From Serratia marcescens (GTDB lineage: Bacteria > Pseudomonadota > Gammaproteobacteria > Enterobacterales > Enterobacteriaceae), in assembly GCF_001902635.1 (NCBI RefSeq), contig NZ_MJAO01000010.1:124001-188000 (forward strand): 64,000 nucleotides of DNA, written 5' to 3'. Shown here piece by piece: positions 36,527 through 46,829 of this stretch. A program made the position numbers and the translations under genes. The notes beneath the pieces were generated by a model. It ran no database searches. It saw only the letters and a list, made by a program, of their open reading frames with translations, and was not told the origin of the DNA. Each line of letters begins with the position of its first letter. Within the stretch, counting starts at the first letter, position 1.

Positions 36527-37922
36527 TGAAAAACTTTATCATCTAACCAGCAGCGTTTTTCGATTACCTTATGGAATTGAGCAGGACGGTCATGCTTTTA
36601 GCATCAAAGCAGATAATATTCCTCTTCTCTGTTGGCCTGATGGCAGACCTTGTACTGAGGCGAATCTCTACTTACTGCACTGTTTTGAACGCGGGCTCTC
36701 TCGCAAGGAAGGGGGTGGTACGCTTACTCAATATGCCAAGCTTCTTTCACACCTCATTCGCTTTTGCTTTAACAATAACTACTCGTTTATTGACTTAACC
36801 GATTCTAATTTTTCATTGTTCATCAGAGTGTTGCAGGGGGAAATGGATCCGAGAAAACCGGGGCAGAAAAGACGTCGAGCAGGTCATGTGAAAAGTATAG
36901 GTAGGACGTGTCTCGGCTTTTTGGGGTATGTTGGAGAACTCTATCTTGAACCCTCTTTCGTCGGGCCTATGGGCACAATCAGAGCTGAGACGAAAGAAAT
37001 CAAGCTCGTAAACCAGGGAAAGCAGATCGTTCGTACTTACTGGCATCACCATTCTTTTCCGCACTCAGAGCCTCAGGTACGGCGTCTGCCTATCAGCTCG
37101 GAGAATATAGCAAAACTCATCGATGTCATTCCTGAGGTTAGCACAACGACTTATCAGAGACGGCGGCGTTTTATTCTGCTCAGGCTTTTAGAAATTACGG
37201 GGGCAAGGCGAATTGAAGTCGGGGGCATTAGGGTCGAGGATATCTATAATGCGCGGAGGATGCAGCAAGGGGCAGTATTGAAGGTTTTCACTGCCAAACG
37301 CTCAAAAGGAAGAGGTGAATACAGATATTTACCGATAGCCAAATCGGACATCGAATTACTCGTTAACTTTGTCGAAAAATTCCGGCGCCGGGTCATCAAT
37401 AAGACGGTCGGTATTGATAATGATTTGGGATATCTACTGATTTCCGAGAGCAGTGGGAAAAAACTTGCTACGGAGACGCTGACAAATGAATTACTGTTGC
37501 TTGCCAAAGCCGCTAAGATAGATGAGCAAGTATGCGCACATATGTTTCGGCATAGATTTATTACCAAGCTTTTTGTGACATTGATAGAGCAGCATAAATA
37601 TGAGAATGAAGATGATTTTCGACGTGCTCTCTTGGATGGTGAGACACTCAAGAGGAAGGTCCAGGAATATACAGGCCATACCTCAATAAGCAGCCTTGAG
37701 CCCTATATTCACTTAGCCTTTGAGGAAGTGGCGAGGTTTGGCAATATTTTAGATTTACTCAAAGCAAGGCGGATCGTTGAATCCTTGCAGTCTAATCTTA
37801 AGGATGTTTTTTTAGAGCTCACTCAAGGCATGAGCCCTGTTGAATTAAGTATTTTACTGAGTGATTACCTCAATGTGGCGCTAGAAGAACTGAGTAACGC
37901 CTCAACGGCTGGTAAGTCATAA
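36516..37922 (+). CDS. Recombinase module 1, protein C: tyrosine recombinase
   Basis: 468 residues from ATG 36516, which overlaps the preceding stop by 11 bases; the frame opens at GTG 36501. An N-terminal SAM-like core-binding domain (GGTLTQYAKLLSHLIRF) is followed by a complete catalytic domain: Arg231 (ITGARRIEV), His342 and Arg345 (HMFRH), His388 (TGHTSISSLEPYI) and Tyr397. It is the last gene of module 1. The right end of the element must lie between here and the umuD remnant at 38166. Confidence 0.85.
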   Translation: MLNDEKLYHLTSSVFRLPYGIEQDGHAFSIKADNIPLLCWPDGRPCTEANLYLLHCFERGLSRKEGGGTLTQYAKLLSHLIRFCFNNNYSFIDLTDSNFSLFIRVLQGEMDPRKPGQKRRRAGHVKSIGRTCLGFLGYVGELYLEPSFVGPMGTIRAETKEIKLVNQGKQIVRTYWHHHSFPHSEPQVRRLPISSENIAKLIDVIPEVSTTTYQRRRRFILLRLLEITGARRIEVGGIRVEDIYNARRMQQGAVLKVFTAKRSKGRGEYRYLPIAKSDIELLVNFVEKFRRRVINKTVGIDNDLGYLLISESSGKKLATETLTNELLLLAKAAKIDEQVCAHMFRHRFITKLFVTLIEQHKYENEDDFRRALLDGETLKRKVQEYTGHTSISSLEPYIHLAFEEVARFGNILDLLKARRIVESLQSNLKDVFLELTQGMSPVELSILLSDYLNVALEELSNASTAGKS

Positions 37923-38056
37923 TAAGTCTGAAATGTGTATACACCGGTCAAAACCTCCTGCACCTTACTAATCCTGTGAATTAAATTTCTCAAAACATCA
38001 AGCGGTTCGGATTGGTTTCCTAAAAACGCCTTGCACCCTACCTAAAGCTCAATAAA

Positions 38057-38072
38057 CTGTATATAAACACAG
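38057..38072 (+). promoter_or_regulatory. LexA (SOS) box
   Basis: CTGTATATAAACACAG fits CTG-N10-CAG with an AT-rich alternating centre, essentially the strong umuDC-type SOS box. It lies 22 bases before an ATG (38095) and 94 bases before the first in-frame ATG of the umuD remnant. Confidence 0.8.
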
Positions 38073-38094
38073 TTTATTGGTCTGGTGGTCGTGC

Positions 38095-38178
38095 ATGTAC
38101 AAAAATTTTCACAACCCTGCTGCGGTAATCCCAAGCGGCTACATTTTCTCCAAGACTGACAAGATATGGGCAGAATGA
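38095..38178 (+). other. 27-codon ORF in the normal umuD start position
   Basis: Directly behind the SOS box, with GGTGGT as possible ribosome-binding site, an ORF reads MYKNFHNPAAVIPSGYIFSK then TDKIWAE and stops. It is in a different frame from the umuD body and does not resemble the UmuD N-terminus. It may be a junction product of the element insertion. Confidence 0.35.
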
Positions 38179-38528
38179 GTTCATATGGGAATTCGGCACA
38201 GGACTATGTCGAGAGCCGGCTGGATATCGGCAAGCTGCTGGTGCGGCACCCCAACGCTACCTATTTCGTTCGTGCCAGCGGCGAATCGATGATCGACGGC
38301 AATATCCAGGACGGCGATCTGCTGATCGTCGACAGTGCCCTGACGCCAGAGCACGGCAATATCGTGATCGCCGCGGTGGACGGCGAATTTACCGTCAAAA
38401 AACTGCAGCGGTATCCCGACGTGCGCTTGTTGCCGATGAATCCCGCCTATGCACCGATCGTGTTCGACGACGAGGCGCAGCTGGAGATCTTCGGCGTAGT
38501 GACTTTTATCGTCTACGCGGCGCGGTAA
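38166..38528 (+). pseudogene. umuD: umuD, 5' part missing
   Basis: 120 codons from ATG 38166. From [20 protein letters not shown] onward it is a clear UmuD (LexA-family serine protease fold): Ser in ASGESMIDG and Lys in GEFTVKKLQ are the catalytic dyad. The normal first ~28 residues, including the Cys-Gly self-cleavage site (AGFPSPAQDYV in relatives), are replaced by [10 protein letters not shown]. An upstream stop in frame excludes a longer product. What remains resembles the activated UmuD' fragment. The start has no good ribosome-binding site, so expression is doubtful. It is followed directly by umuC. Confidence 0.8.
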
Positions 38529-38530
38529 CC

Positions 38531-38833
38531 ATGTTCGCCCTGGTGGACGTCAACAGCTTCTACGCCTCCTGCGAGACCATCTTTCGGCCCGATCTGCGAG
38601 GGCGGCCGGTGATCGTGCTGTCCAACAACGACGGCTGCGTGATCGCCCGCAGCGCCGAGGCGAAGGCGCTGGGCGTGCCGATGGGCGCGCCTTATTTCAA
38701 GATCAAAGAGGAGATACGCCGTCGCAACGTCGCGGTGTTCTCCTCCAACTACGCGCTGTACGCCGATATGTCCCGCCGGGTGATGGACACGCTGGAGGAG
38801 ATGGCGCCGGCGGTGGAGATCTATTCGCTGGAT
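38531..38833 (+). pseudogene. umuC: umuC, truncated in its catalytic motif
   Basis: The first 101 codons of the Y-family polymerase V subunit are intact: MFALVDVNSFYASCETIFRP, SNNDGCVIARSAEAKALGVP, then VEIYSLD. Relatives continue SIDEAF, where Asp-Glu bind the metal ions. Here the reading frame runs into unrelated sequence (KSKLYSVVTQAVES...) right after the Asp, ending at 38962 inside the first gene of recombinase module 2. No 3' part of umuC is visible to the right of module 2. Polymerase V cannot be made from this copy. Confidence 0.9.
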
Positions 38834-38912
38834 AAGAGTAAGTTGTATAGTGTGGTCACCCAAGCAGTGGAATCCGAACTATGGACATGTTTAAACGTCT
38901 TGAGGGGGTTGC

Positions 38913-40202
38913 ATGGCGACACTGGAACACATTCATTTTGTACCCCACATTCTCGAGCGTAGAGAAAGCAGCGTAATTTACTCAGTCAGCAGCAACCGGG
39001 CCTCTATCAAGGACTTACCTCAGATTTTCTGGGCAGGGGGAATGCCATGGAGAGAGGCAAACCTGTGGGCCATGGAGCGAGCAACGACGGGGGAAGCTTC
39101 ACTGAAGACCGTTGCCAGTAACATGAATGGTCTTTTGAATTACGCCAAGTTCCTTGAGTCGCGTGGGGTGCATTGGTTCGAGTTTCCTGTCCGAAAAGCC
39201 GACCGTTGTCTGGTGCTATACCGTGGAGCGTTGATCACGATGCGCAATGCGGGCCAGATCAGCCCTTCCACGGCGTCTGAATATATGCGCAATTGCATCA
39301 TGTTTTACCGGTGGGTGAGGCGCAGGGAACTTCTGGCGCCACATGTTCCTCTATGGCGAGAGCAGCCCTACACCGTCAAATTCTTTGACCAGGTGGGGTT
39401 TGAGCGATCGGTGAACGGTATCACCACCGATCTCAGCATCCCGAATCGCAAACGACTTGGCCAAACCCTGGAAGATGGGTTATTGCCGGTGTCGGCGGCG
39501 GATCGTGATGCCATACTTGATTTCGCCGCCGAGAACGCTACGCCGGAGCTCTATCTTATGTTGGCACTCGGTTTTTTTACCGGAATGCGGCTTGGCAGCA
39601 TTTGTGATCTTAAAGTTCAGACGCTTGAACATGCCGTGCCCGATCCCTCTGCGGAAGGGCTGTTACGGATTGCGGTGGGGCCGGGTGCAGCTCCGCCTGT
39701 ACACACGAAGTTCGGCGTAACCGGCCAGGTTTGGCTACCTGAAGCCTTGTGCGATAAGTTGCTGGAATACGCCACGAGCTGGCGGCGGATGGAGCGAGCA
39801 ACGAAAGCCACGCCCGAGAATCGCGATCTGCTGTTCTTGACCCGCTTCGGCAACGCTTATGGCAGGCGCGGCACCGATCAGTCATCAGCGGTGAATGTCG
39901 AAATGTCGAACTTTCGAAAGCGGGGGAACCAGGCAGGGTTACAGATGCTCCGTAGGTTTCGCTTTCATCAGTCACGTTGTACCTTCGGTACAGAGCTGGC
40001 GCGTTTGGCTCTCTCGACTTGTGCCGATGCGGCACTCGCCATTGCAATCGTCAGCGATGCGCTGCTTCATGCCCCTAACTCCGAGGCTACCACTTTCAGG
40101 TACATACGATTCGTGCAGGCAGTGCCGATAAAGCAAGCCCTTTCTCATCGCTTTATGGCGGTATTTAGTGGCATCAGCCTGGAGGAGCGGCAGAATGGAT
40201 AG
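38913..40202 (+). CDS. Recombinase module 2, protein A: tyrosine recombinase
   Basis: 429 residues; TTGAGGGGG precedes the ATG, 79 bases after the umuC junction. Catalytic residues are recognisable: Arg226 (FFTGMRLGSI), His352 and Arg355 (FHQSR), His386 and Tyr397 (LLHAPNSEATTFRYIRF). An N-terminal core-binding domain (VASNMNGLLNYAKFLESRGV) is present. It is the first of four overlapping genes and unrelated in detail to module 1, though organised alike. Confidence 0.8.
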   Translation: MATLEHIHFVPHILERRESSVIYSVSSNRASIKDLPQIFWAGGMPWREANLWAMERATTGEASLKTVASNMNGLLNYAKFLESRGVHWFEFPVRKADRCLVLYRGALITMRNAGQISPSTASEYMRNCIMFYRWVRRRELLAPHVPLWREQPYTVKFFDQVGFERSVNGITTDLSIPNRKRLGQTLEDGLLPVSAADRDAILDFAAENATPELYLMLALGFFTGMRLGSICDLKVQTLEHAVPDPSAEGLLRIAVGPGAAPPVHTKFGVTGQVWLPEALCDKLLEYATSWRRMERATKATPENRDLLFLTRFGNAYGRRGTDQSSAVNVEMSNFRKRGNQAGLQMLRRFRFHQSRCTFGTELARLALSTCADAALAIAIVSDALLHAPNSEATTFRYIRFVQAVPIKQALSHRFMAVFSGISLEERQNG

Positions 40203-41925
40203 TTCCAGTATCGATCTCACTTTCCCGATGCTTGAGTATGGGGGGGCTGAAACGCCCTGGGATCTCCGGCCGTTGCTGTTTCGCGGAGGCGCAGCGGCAA
40301 AGGTAAAGTCTGTGGCCCGCCAGATTGCCCAAGGCGAGTTTGGTGACCTTTTGACAGAACGTATTGAACTGGTGACAAGGCTACATGAACATGTCGCCAG
40401 CGATCTTGCCGGCGGCGGCAGCCGCTTCTCGGCAAAAAATAAGATAGGTGCGTTGCGGAGTTTCTTTGCCTGGTGCGATTTGGCAGGCGATAACCTCAGT
40501 CTTGACACGGTAGCCGACACTTTCATTCGTTGGACCGAACATTTGCTACATCGTTATCGGATTGAGCACAGCCTCAGTGAGGGGGCGTTATACGATCTCT
40601 CCAGGCTCACGGCGACGATGCTTGATCGAGTATTGGATCGCCAGGCAAGTCTGAGCAAGAGCACGCGTATTCGCAAGCCGCTCGGCAAAGGCAGAGTGCA
40701 TACGAGCAAAGCGGATAAGCAGGATCTGAAAAATACTTTTGCGTTCGGGCATGTTCTGGCAGATATATGCAATGCTCTGACCTGGGAGGTAACGATAGGA
40801 CCTTTGCCGGTCTGCATCCGATTGCGTACAGGCCAGATACTGAAGCAATGGTCTGGGCTGCCCTACCCGGAGAAAGTGGCGGCGCGCCGTACAAGACCTC
40901 AAACAATGACGCAGATAGAAAAGTCGCGAGTAGCACGTGCTGCCTGGGAAGAGGATCGAACCGTGCGAACTCGTTCCCCCCTTGTCAACTTACGCATCGA
41001 AAGTGAGTTGCTGATGTTCATCGCTCAGACCGGCATGAATCTGCAGCAAGCCCATACTTTGAGGGTCGAACAATTTCATTACGCCAGCCACCTGGATGGC
41101 TACCAGGTACGTGCATACAAAAATCGACGTGAAGGTGAAGTGCTGTTCGAGATCTTTGCCGGTTATCGAGAGTGGTTTAAGCGTTATCTCGAATGGCGTT
41201 CGGCGTGGTTTCCCGATGAGATGGAAAGTCTGCTCTTTCCACTGATACGTTGCGGGGGACGAGTTTTGGAGGAAGCGACGCAGTTCACCAACGTTATGCG
41301 CATTTGCCGCGAGCTTGGGATGCCGATGGTGAGACCGCGAAAACTGCGCGGGGTACGCATCAATTGGCTGCTTCGAGAGTCCCAGAACCCAGATCAGGTG
41401 GCTGAGTTGGCCCAGCACACGGTGGAAACGCTAATACGCGTTTACGCCGCCCCCCATCCGCAGATCGCTATGGTGGAGATTACACGCTTCCATCAACAGA
41501 GCGATCCGTCCCTTTCACCACCTGCACCAGGCCGATGTGTCTCGGTCGAACCTGAATCAATGGTTGCGATGCCGAAGAACGCTCCGCGACCTGACTGTAT
41601 AAATGCTGCAGGTTGCTTGTTCTGTATTCAGCACCGGGATATCGAAAGTGAAGATCATGTGTGGTCTCTCGATAGCTTGCGTTACCTAAAATCGCTTGAG
41701 CTGGCGCGCTACCGCCCCCCTGTTTTGAGTCAGAATATGGTGGCAGAACATCCGGCCCTGTTGGTCATTGAGCGGTTGGCGGCTAAGCTACGCTTTTTTG
41801 AAGAAAGTAGTGAAGTTCGTAGGCTGTGGGTCGAAGAGTCGAAAGCCCGTATCCGTGAGGGCAATTATCACCCGGCCTGGGATGGTTTCATCCGCTTGGC
41901 AGAGCTGCGGCAGAAATCATCATGA
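40195..41925 (+). CDS. Recombinase module 2, protein B: tyrosine-recombinase-like
   Basis: 576 residues from ATG 40195, preceded by GGAGGAG and overlapping the previous stop; the frame opens at GTG 40168. The catalytic domain is degenerate: AQTGMNLQQAHTLRVEQF lacks the usual box I Arg and RKLRGVRINWLL replaces HxLR. However AQHTVETLIRVYA retains a His and Tyr nine residues apart. A Cys/His cluster near residues 470-490 (DCINAAGCLFCIQHRDIE) suggests a zinc-binding element. Probably an architectural partner. It overlaps the next gene by 4 bases. Confidence 0.65.
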   Translation: MDSSSIDLTFPMLEYGGAETPWDLRPLLFRGGAAAKVKSVARQIAQGEFGDLLTERIELVTRLHEHVASDLAGGGSRFSAKNKIGALRSFFAWCDLAGDNLSLDTVADTFIRWTEHLLHRYRIEHSLSEGALYDLSRLTATMLDRVLDRQASLSKSTRIRKPLGKGRVHTSKADKQDLKNTFAFGHVLADICNALTWEVTIGPLPVCIRLRTGQILKQWSGLPYPEKVAARRTRPQTMTQIEKSRVARAAWEEDRTVRTRSPLVNLRIESELLMFIAQTGMNLQQAHTLRVEQFHYASHLDGYQVRAYKNRREGEVLFEIFAGYREWFKRYLEWRSAWFPDEMESLLFPLIRCGGRVLEEATQFTNVMRICRELGMPMVRPRKLRGVRINWLLRESQNPDQVAELAQHTVETLIRVYAAPHPQIAMVEITRFHQQSDPSLSPPAPGRCVSVEPESMVAMPKNAPRPDCINAAGCLFCIQHRDIESEDHVWSLDSLRYLKSLELARYRPPVLSQNMVAEHPALLVIERLAAKLRFFEESSEVRRLWVEESKARIREGNYHPAWDGFIRLAELRQKSS

Positions 41926-43961
41926 CAAAAAATATTCTTTCCGAACTTCGCCTTGGTATCGGCTCCCCCCTTGCAGAGCCTGATGCACCGAATTATCGCC
42001 CACCGTGCTGGCCACCCCAGCCTGATTGGCCAGTCATTCTTGATGCCGCTGGTGAGGTGGTGAGCCGTTGGGGGGATGCCGTTTGGCGGCTCGACCCGTG
42101 GGCGGGAAAAGCGGTTACGCTTAATTTCGGCGATGGCCCGGCAAAGAAATATGTCGCCGCGATTGATCCTGCTAACGCCGATTTACTGCGGATCATTATC
42201 GGTTGGTGGCTGTACGGACCCAATAGCAGCCGTGGATATCGAGGCCTGAAGACCCGCTTTGATCAGATACGTAAGCTTTTCGTTCTGTGTACTCAAGAAG
42301 GTATTCTTGCCTCCGAATTGAGCCAGTTTCCACGTGTGGCGGAGCGCCTTCCGAAAATACTGCAAGTTTCCCGGGCTGGGGAACTTTTGACATTGCTGCA
42401 CGAACTGTATGAGCAGCGAGATACGTTGGGTTTTACCTTGTTGGATCGCGCAGGGCTGGCGCGTCTGGCTGCGGCCATACCCGACCACCAAAAACGCCAA
42501 ACTCCCTATATCCCACCGCGTATTTGGCATTATCAGGTTACGCGCTTGCGCGAATGTCTGGATGATTTTTTGGCGCATAAAGATCAGCTTGAGGAGTGTT
42601 TCCGCTTCTGCCTGGCAGCCTACAGGCACAACGCGGCTAATCTCCAGGATAAAACCAGACCATCATCGTTTTATCCCTTTCAGTGGCCATCGGATGGAAC
42701 AAATGGGAAGTTGAGCGGGCAAAAATACTATGGCCCTTTTATTGACACCGCGCATCGGTTTGGCTTAGTCGGTCTATTTAATCGCTGGTTGGGCGTGAAC
42801 ATCGATGAAATTAGAATTCAAACATTAAGCCGCTACCTGAATCTCGTGAGTCATGCAGGGCTAAGCTATCTACTGAATTTCAGTCTCATGAGAGTCGAAG
42901 AAGCATGGAATCTGCGCGCGGATTGCTTGCATATTGAACACGATCCGCAATTTGGCGACATCTATGTATTGCGTGGGCGAACAACCAAAACAATGCAAGA
43001 TGCAGAAGCCCTGTGGGTAACGTCTCCCTCTGCCGGCACGGCGGTTGAAGCTATGCGCAGGGTTGCAGAGCTTCGTGCAGAATGCAATTCGCTATCCGAC
43101 ATGGAGGGTGAGCAAGCAGAAGCGTTCAGGCGTTATTTGCTTGATCGCAAGTCTGAACCTTGGGGGACGAAACTCACCAAGATCAACCGCGCGATCCGCC
43201 CGTCGATTCCGAACTATTCCAACGTAGTTGAGTCGTTCGACAGATTGTTCGATGCAGAGCAATTGCGCATTACGCCAGAAGATTTTGAATTGGCGCGATT
43301 GGTGACGCCAACGTTGTCCGACGAGTATGCGGTGGGTAAAATCTGGCCGTTGGCCTGGCACCAGCTGCGGCGAACCGGCGCAGTCAATATGCAGGCATCA
43401 GGTTTGGTCAGCGACGCCTCATTGCAGTTTCAACTGAAGCATGTCGCCAGAGCGATGAGTCTCTATTATGGGCAAAACCATTCACGGGTGCGAATGGAGG
43501 AAAAGGCCCATAGCTACTATGTTCTCACCATGTACGAGATGTTAGGCAGGCAACTGCAACAATTGACGAGCAGCCGGTTCATCAGCCCCCACGGAGAAAA
43601 GCGAAAAGCCGAGATAGTCCGATTGCTTTCGGCTGCAGAGGCCAAGAAAATCATCAATCTGGCCAGGAAGGGCATCGTGGCTTATCGGCCTATTTTACTG
43701 GGCGTCTGTACCAGCCGAACCCCTTGTTCCTACGGCGGTATCGACAACATCGCTCGCTGTGGCGGAGGTGACTCCCTTGCATACCCCAAGCCTTGTGCGG
43801 ACGTGCTGTATGATCCCGAGCAACTTGACGAAGTCGAAGCGCTGGAGGCCGTGCTGGACGAGCGTTTGGCCACTGCCAGTGCAGACAGTCCGCTGAGGGC
43901 GGCACTGGAAGCCCAAAAACGTAGTGTGGAGAACTATCGCTATGTCATCCGGAAAACATGA
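41922..43961 (+). CDS. Recombinase module 2, protein C: tyrosine recombinase
   Basis: 679 residues. Arg324 (LMRVEEAWNLR), His480 and Arg483 (WHQLRRTGAV), His507 (LKHVARAMSLYYG) and Tyr516 form a plausible catalytic set. A C-terminal Cys cluster (GVCTSRTPCSYGGIDNIARC, with Cys again in KPCADV) may bind metal. Large size and cysteine-rich tail set it apart from XerC/D-like enzymes and match large recombinases of multi-recombinase elements. It overlaps both neighbours. Confidence 0.8.
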   Translation: MTKNILSELRLGIGSPLAEPDAPNYRPPCWPPQPDWPVILDAAGEVVSRWGDAVWRLDPWAGKAVTLNFGDGPAKKYVAAIDPANADLLRIIIGWWLYGPNSSRGYRGLKTRFDQIRKLFVLCTQEGILASELSQFPRVAERLPKILQVSRAGELLTLLHELYEQRDTLGFTLLDRAGLARLAAAIPDHQKRQTPYIPPRIWHYQVTRLRECLDDFLAHKDQLEECFRFCLAAYRHNAANLQDKTRPSSFYPFQWPSDGTNGKLSGQKYYGPFIDTAHRFGLVGLFNRWLGVNIDEIRIQTLSRYLNLVSHAGLSYLLNFSLMRVEEAWNLRADCLHIEHDPQFGDIYVLRGRTTKTMQDAEALWVTSPSAGTAVEAMRRVAELRAECNSLSDMEGEQAEAFRRYLLDRKSEPWGTKLTKINRAIRPSIPNYSNVVESFDRLFDAEQLRITPEDFELARLVTPTLSDEYAVGKIWPLAWHQLRRTGAVNMQASGLVSDASLQFQLKHVARAMSLYYGQNHSRVRMEEKAHSYYVLTMYEMLGRQLQQLTSSRFISPHGEKRKAEIVRLLSAAEAKKIINLARKGIVAYRPILLGVCTSRTPCSYGGIDNIARCGGGDSLAYPKPCADVLYDPEQLDEVEALEAVLDERLATASADSPLRAALEAQKRSVENYRYVIRKT

Positions 43962-44406
43962 CCTTACAGATCCGGCCAAGCAGATGGGAGCCGGTGAGCA
44001 GTATCGAGCCGCGTTCGAGCGCCTAAAAAACAACAAACCCGAACGACTGCCGAAAGGGGCCTCCGTTAGCCAGAACAATGTGGCTAAAGAGGCCGGCAGA
44101 GATCCCTCCGCATTGAAGAAAACGCGCTTTCCCCTACTTATCGCCGAAATTCAAACCTATGTAGCATTATATGCAGAGGATCGCCCATTATCCGTTCGCC
44201 AGGTCAGCCTATTATCCCGTCAAAAGAATCGCGGGCTTCGTGAGCGGATTGGCGAAATCGAGCAGCAACGGGATCATCTTGCCAGCCTGCTAAGTGAAGC
44301 CGATGCGACTATTCTTGAACTGTATGACCGTATTGCCGAGTTAGAAAGGCAACTGCCGGCCTCGAACGTTCTGCCCATTGACCCGCGAGGCCGTAAAAAA
44401 TTGTGA
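43942..44406 (+). CDS. Recombinase module 2, small accessory protein
   Basis: 154 residues from ATG 43942, inside the preceding gene; the frame opens at GTG 43924. An N-terminal helix-turn-helix-like part (GASVSQNNVAKEAGRDPSAL, then KKTRFP) is followed by a coiled coil (residues about 95-145: LRERIGEIEQQRDHLASLLS...). This resembles TnpC/KfrA-type helper proteins. It parallels the 193-residue protein of module 1. Confidence 0.65.
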   Translation: MSSGKHDLTDPAKQMGAGEQYRAAFERLKNNKPERLPKGASVSQNNVAKEAGRDPSALKKTRFPLLIAEIQTYVALYAEDRPLSVRQVSLLSRQKNRGLRERIGEIEQQRDHLASLLSEADATILELYDRIAELERQLPASNVLPIDPRGRKKL

Positions 44407-44514
44407 AGCGGAAAACCGACTGTGAGCGAGGAGAGGCGATATCGCCATATCTTGTTGGCCAGCCGCAAAATCAGGTACAGTAGATTTTTGCAAGCCGTGT
44501 TATTCGGAGGAAAG

Positions 44515-44544
44515 ATGAACTACTACGCAGAGGCGCATTTCTAG
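44515..44544 (+). CDS. Leader peptide MNYYAEAHF, copy 2
   Basis: Nine codons with CGGAGGAAAG directly before the ATG, ending 26 bases ahead of the small basic protein gene at 44571 or its ATG. Same layout as copy 1 on the other side of the recombinase region; the peptides differ only at residue 6 (Glu/Lys). Possible promoter boxes TTGTTG and TACAGT, 18 bases apart, lie just upstream. Confidence 0.6.
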   Translation: MNYYAEAHF

Positions 44545-44567
44545 GTATCGTTAACTGACCTGGAGAT

Positions 44568-44861
44568 GTGATGAAAAAATTAAAGCCGCAATATCGAGCT
44601 CTTAGAGTTGTATCTGTCTACGAGCGGCATTTGCTGACGTATCCACAACTGAGAAATGCGTACTATAAGCATTTCAGCACCCGGCAAGAAAAAAGCTTTT
44701 TCTATCTGCATCGTATTGAGTACAAAGCCTATCCGCTTAAACTGAGAGCCGCACGAGGAAAGTTGCTGGCTGATCCCTGGGATGATTATCCTTCAAATGC
44801 TGATAGTCTCGCCAAAAGCTGGAAGCACAATGCGAAAAGACGCCATCAGTACTATCGATGA
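44568..44861 (+). CDS. Small basic protein, copy 2 of a flanking pair
   Basis: 97 residues, family unknown, with a site CTGGAG before the ATG. It is paralogous to the protein at 30666-30956. The shared core is FSTRQEKSFFYLHRIEYKAY, then LRAARGK.LADPWD and SWKHN..RRHQYYR; the first 30 residues diverge. Strong conservation of the C-terminal 60 residues between diverged copies indicates selection on the protein. It reads away from recombinase module 2. Confidence 0.7.
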   Translation: MMKKLKPQYRALRVVSVYERHLLTYPQLRNAYYKHFSTRQEKSFFYLHRIEYKAYPLKLRAARGKLLADPWDDYPSNADSLAKSWKHNAKRRHQYYR

Positions 44862-45338
44862 TGCGGTAAGCCACGTTCGATGATGTGACGCTGGCTGCTA
44901 CCGTCAGCACGGACCAGGGTTTGTGTCGCTGAGAACATGGGTTTACAAGAGGGAGTCCTGTAAATGGATTCCCTGAACCTGTTCTGCCATTCACCAACGC
45001 GTTAAGCATGGCTTTCTCCACGCATCAGAAGTACTCTCCCGATTGGCTGCTGGATTCAGTCAACCAACACAGTTTCACCTTGCGATTGAACGGCTCATTT
45101 GGGTTGCCATTATTTTGAAATAATCACACATTGTTTATATGGTATTTAATTATTCATTCCATGGAACGCGAATGTTGCGTTATGAAGCAGTCGATTAGCC
45201 AGTGCGGAAAAGTGATTTATCTGGGGGTATTTAAGAGCATTTATCACCATATTTTGAAAAAAACAATATATCGACTACAGTTTTTTACTCTGCATAAGCA
45301 GAGGGTTTTTATTAAACTTTAAATATGGAATTAATATT
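44862..45338. other. Intergenic region before the protease gene
   Basis: About 480 bases. No gene is supported; the 63-codon frame at 45131-45322 lacks a domain. The AT-rich part from about 45110 presumably holds the protease promoter. Confidence 0.4.
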
Positions 45339-46760
<1,422 letters not shown>

Positions 46761-46804
46761 CAAGACTGATGTCTGACAAGAAATTGCAAAGCCTAGAACG
46801 TTGA

Positions 46805-46829
46805 CAACCACCTCCCATGGCGGTGGTTG
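46805..46829 (+). terminator. Hairpin after the protease gene
   Basis: CAACCACC and GGTGGTTG form an 8-bp stem, 45 bases after the protease stop. No U-run follows; it may be a weak terminator or part of an old insertion element end. Confidence 0.4.
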
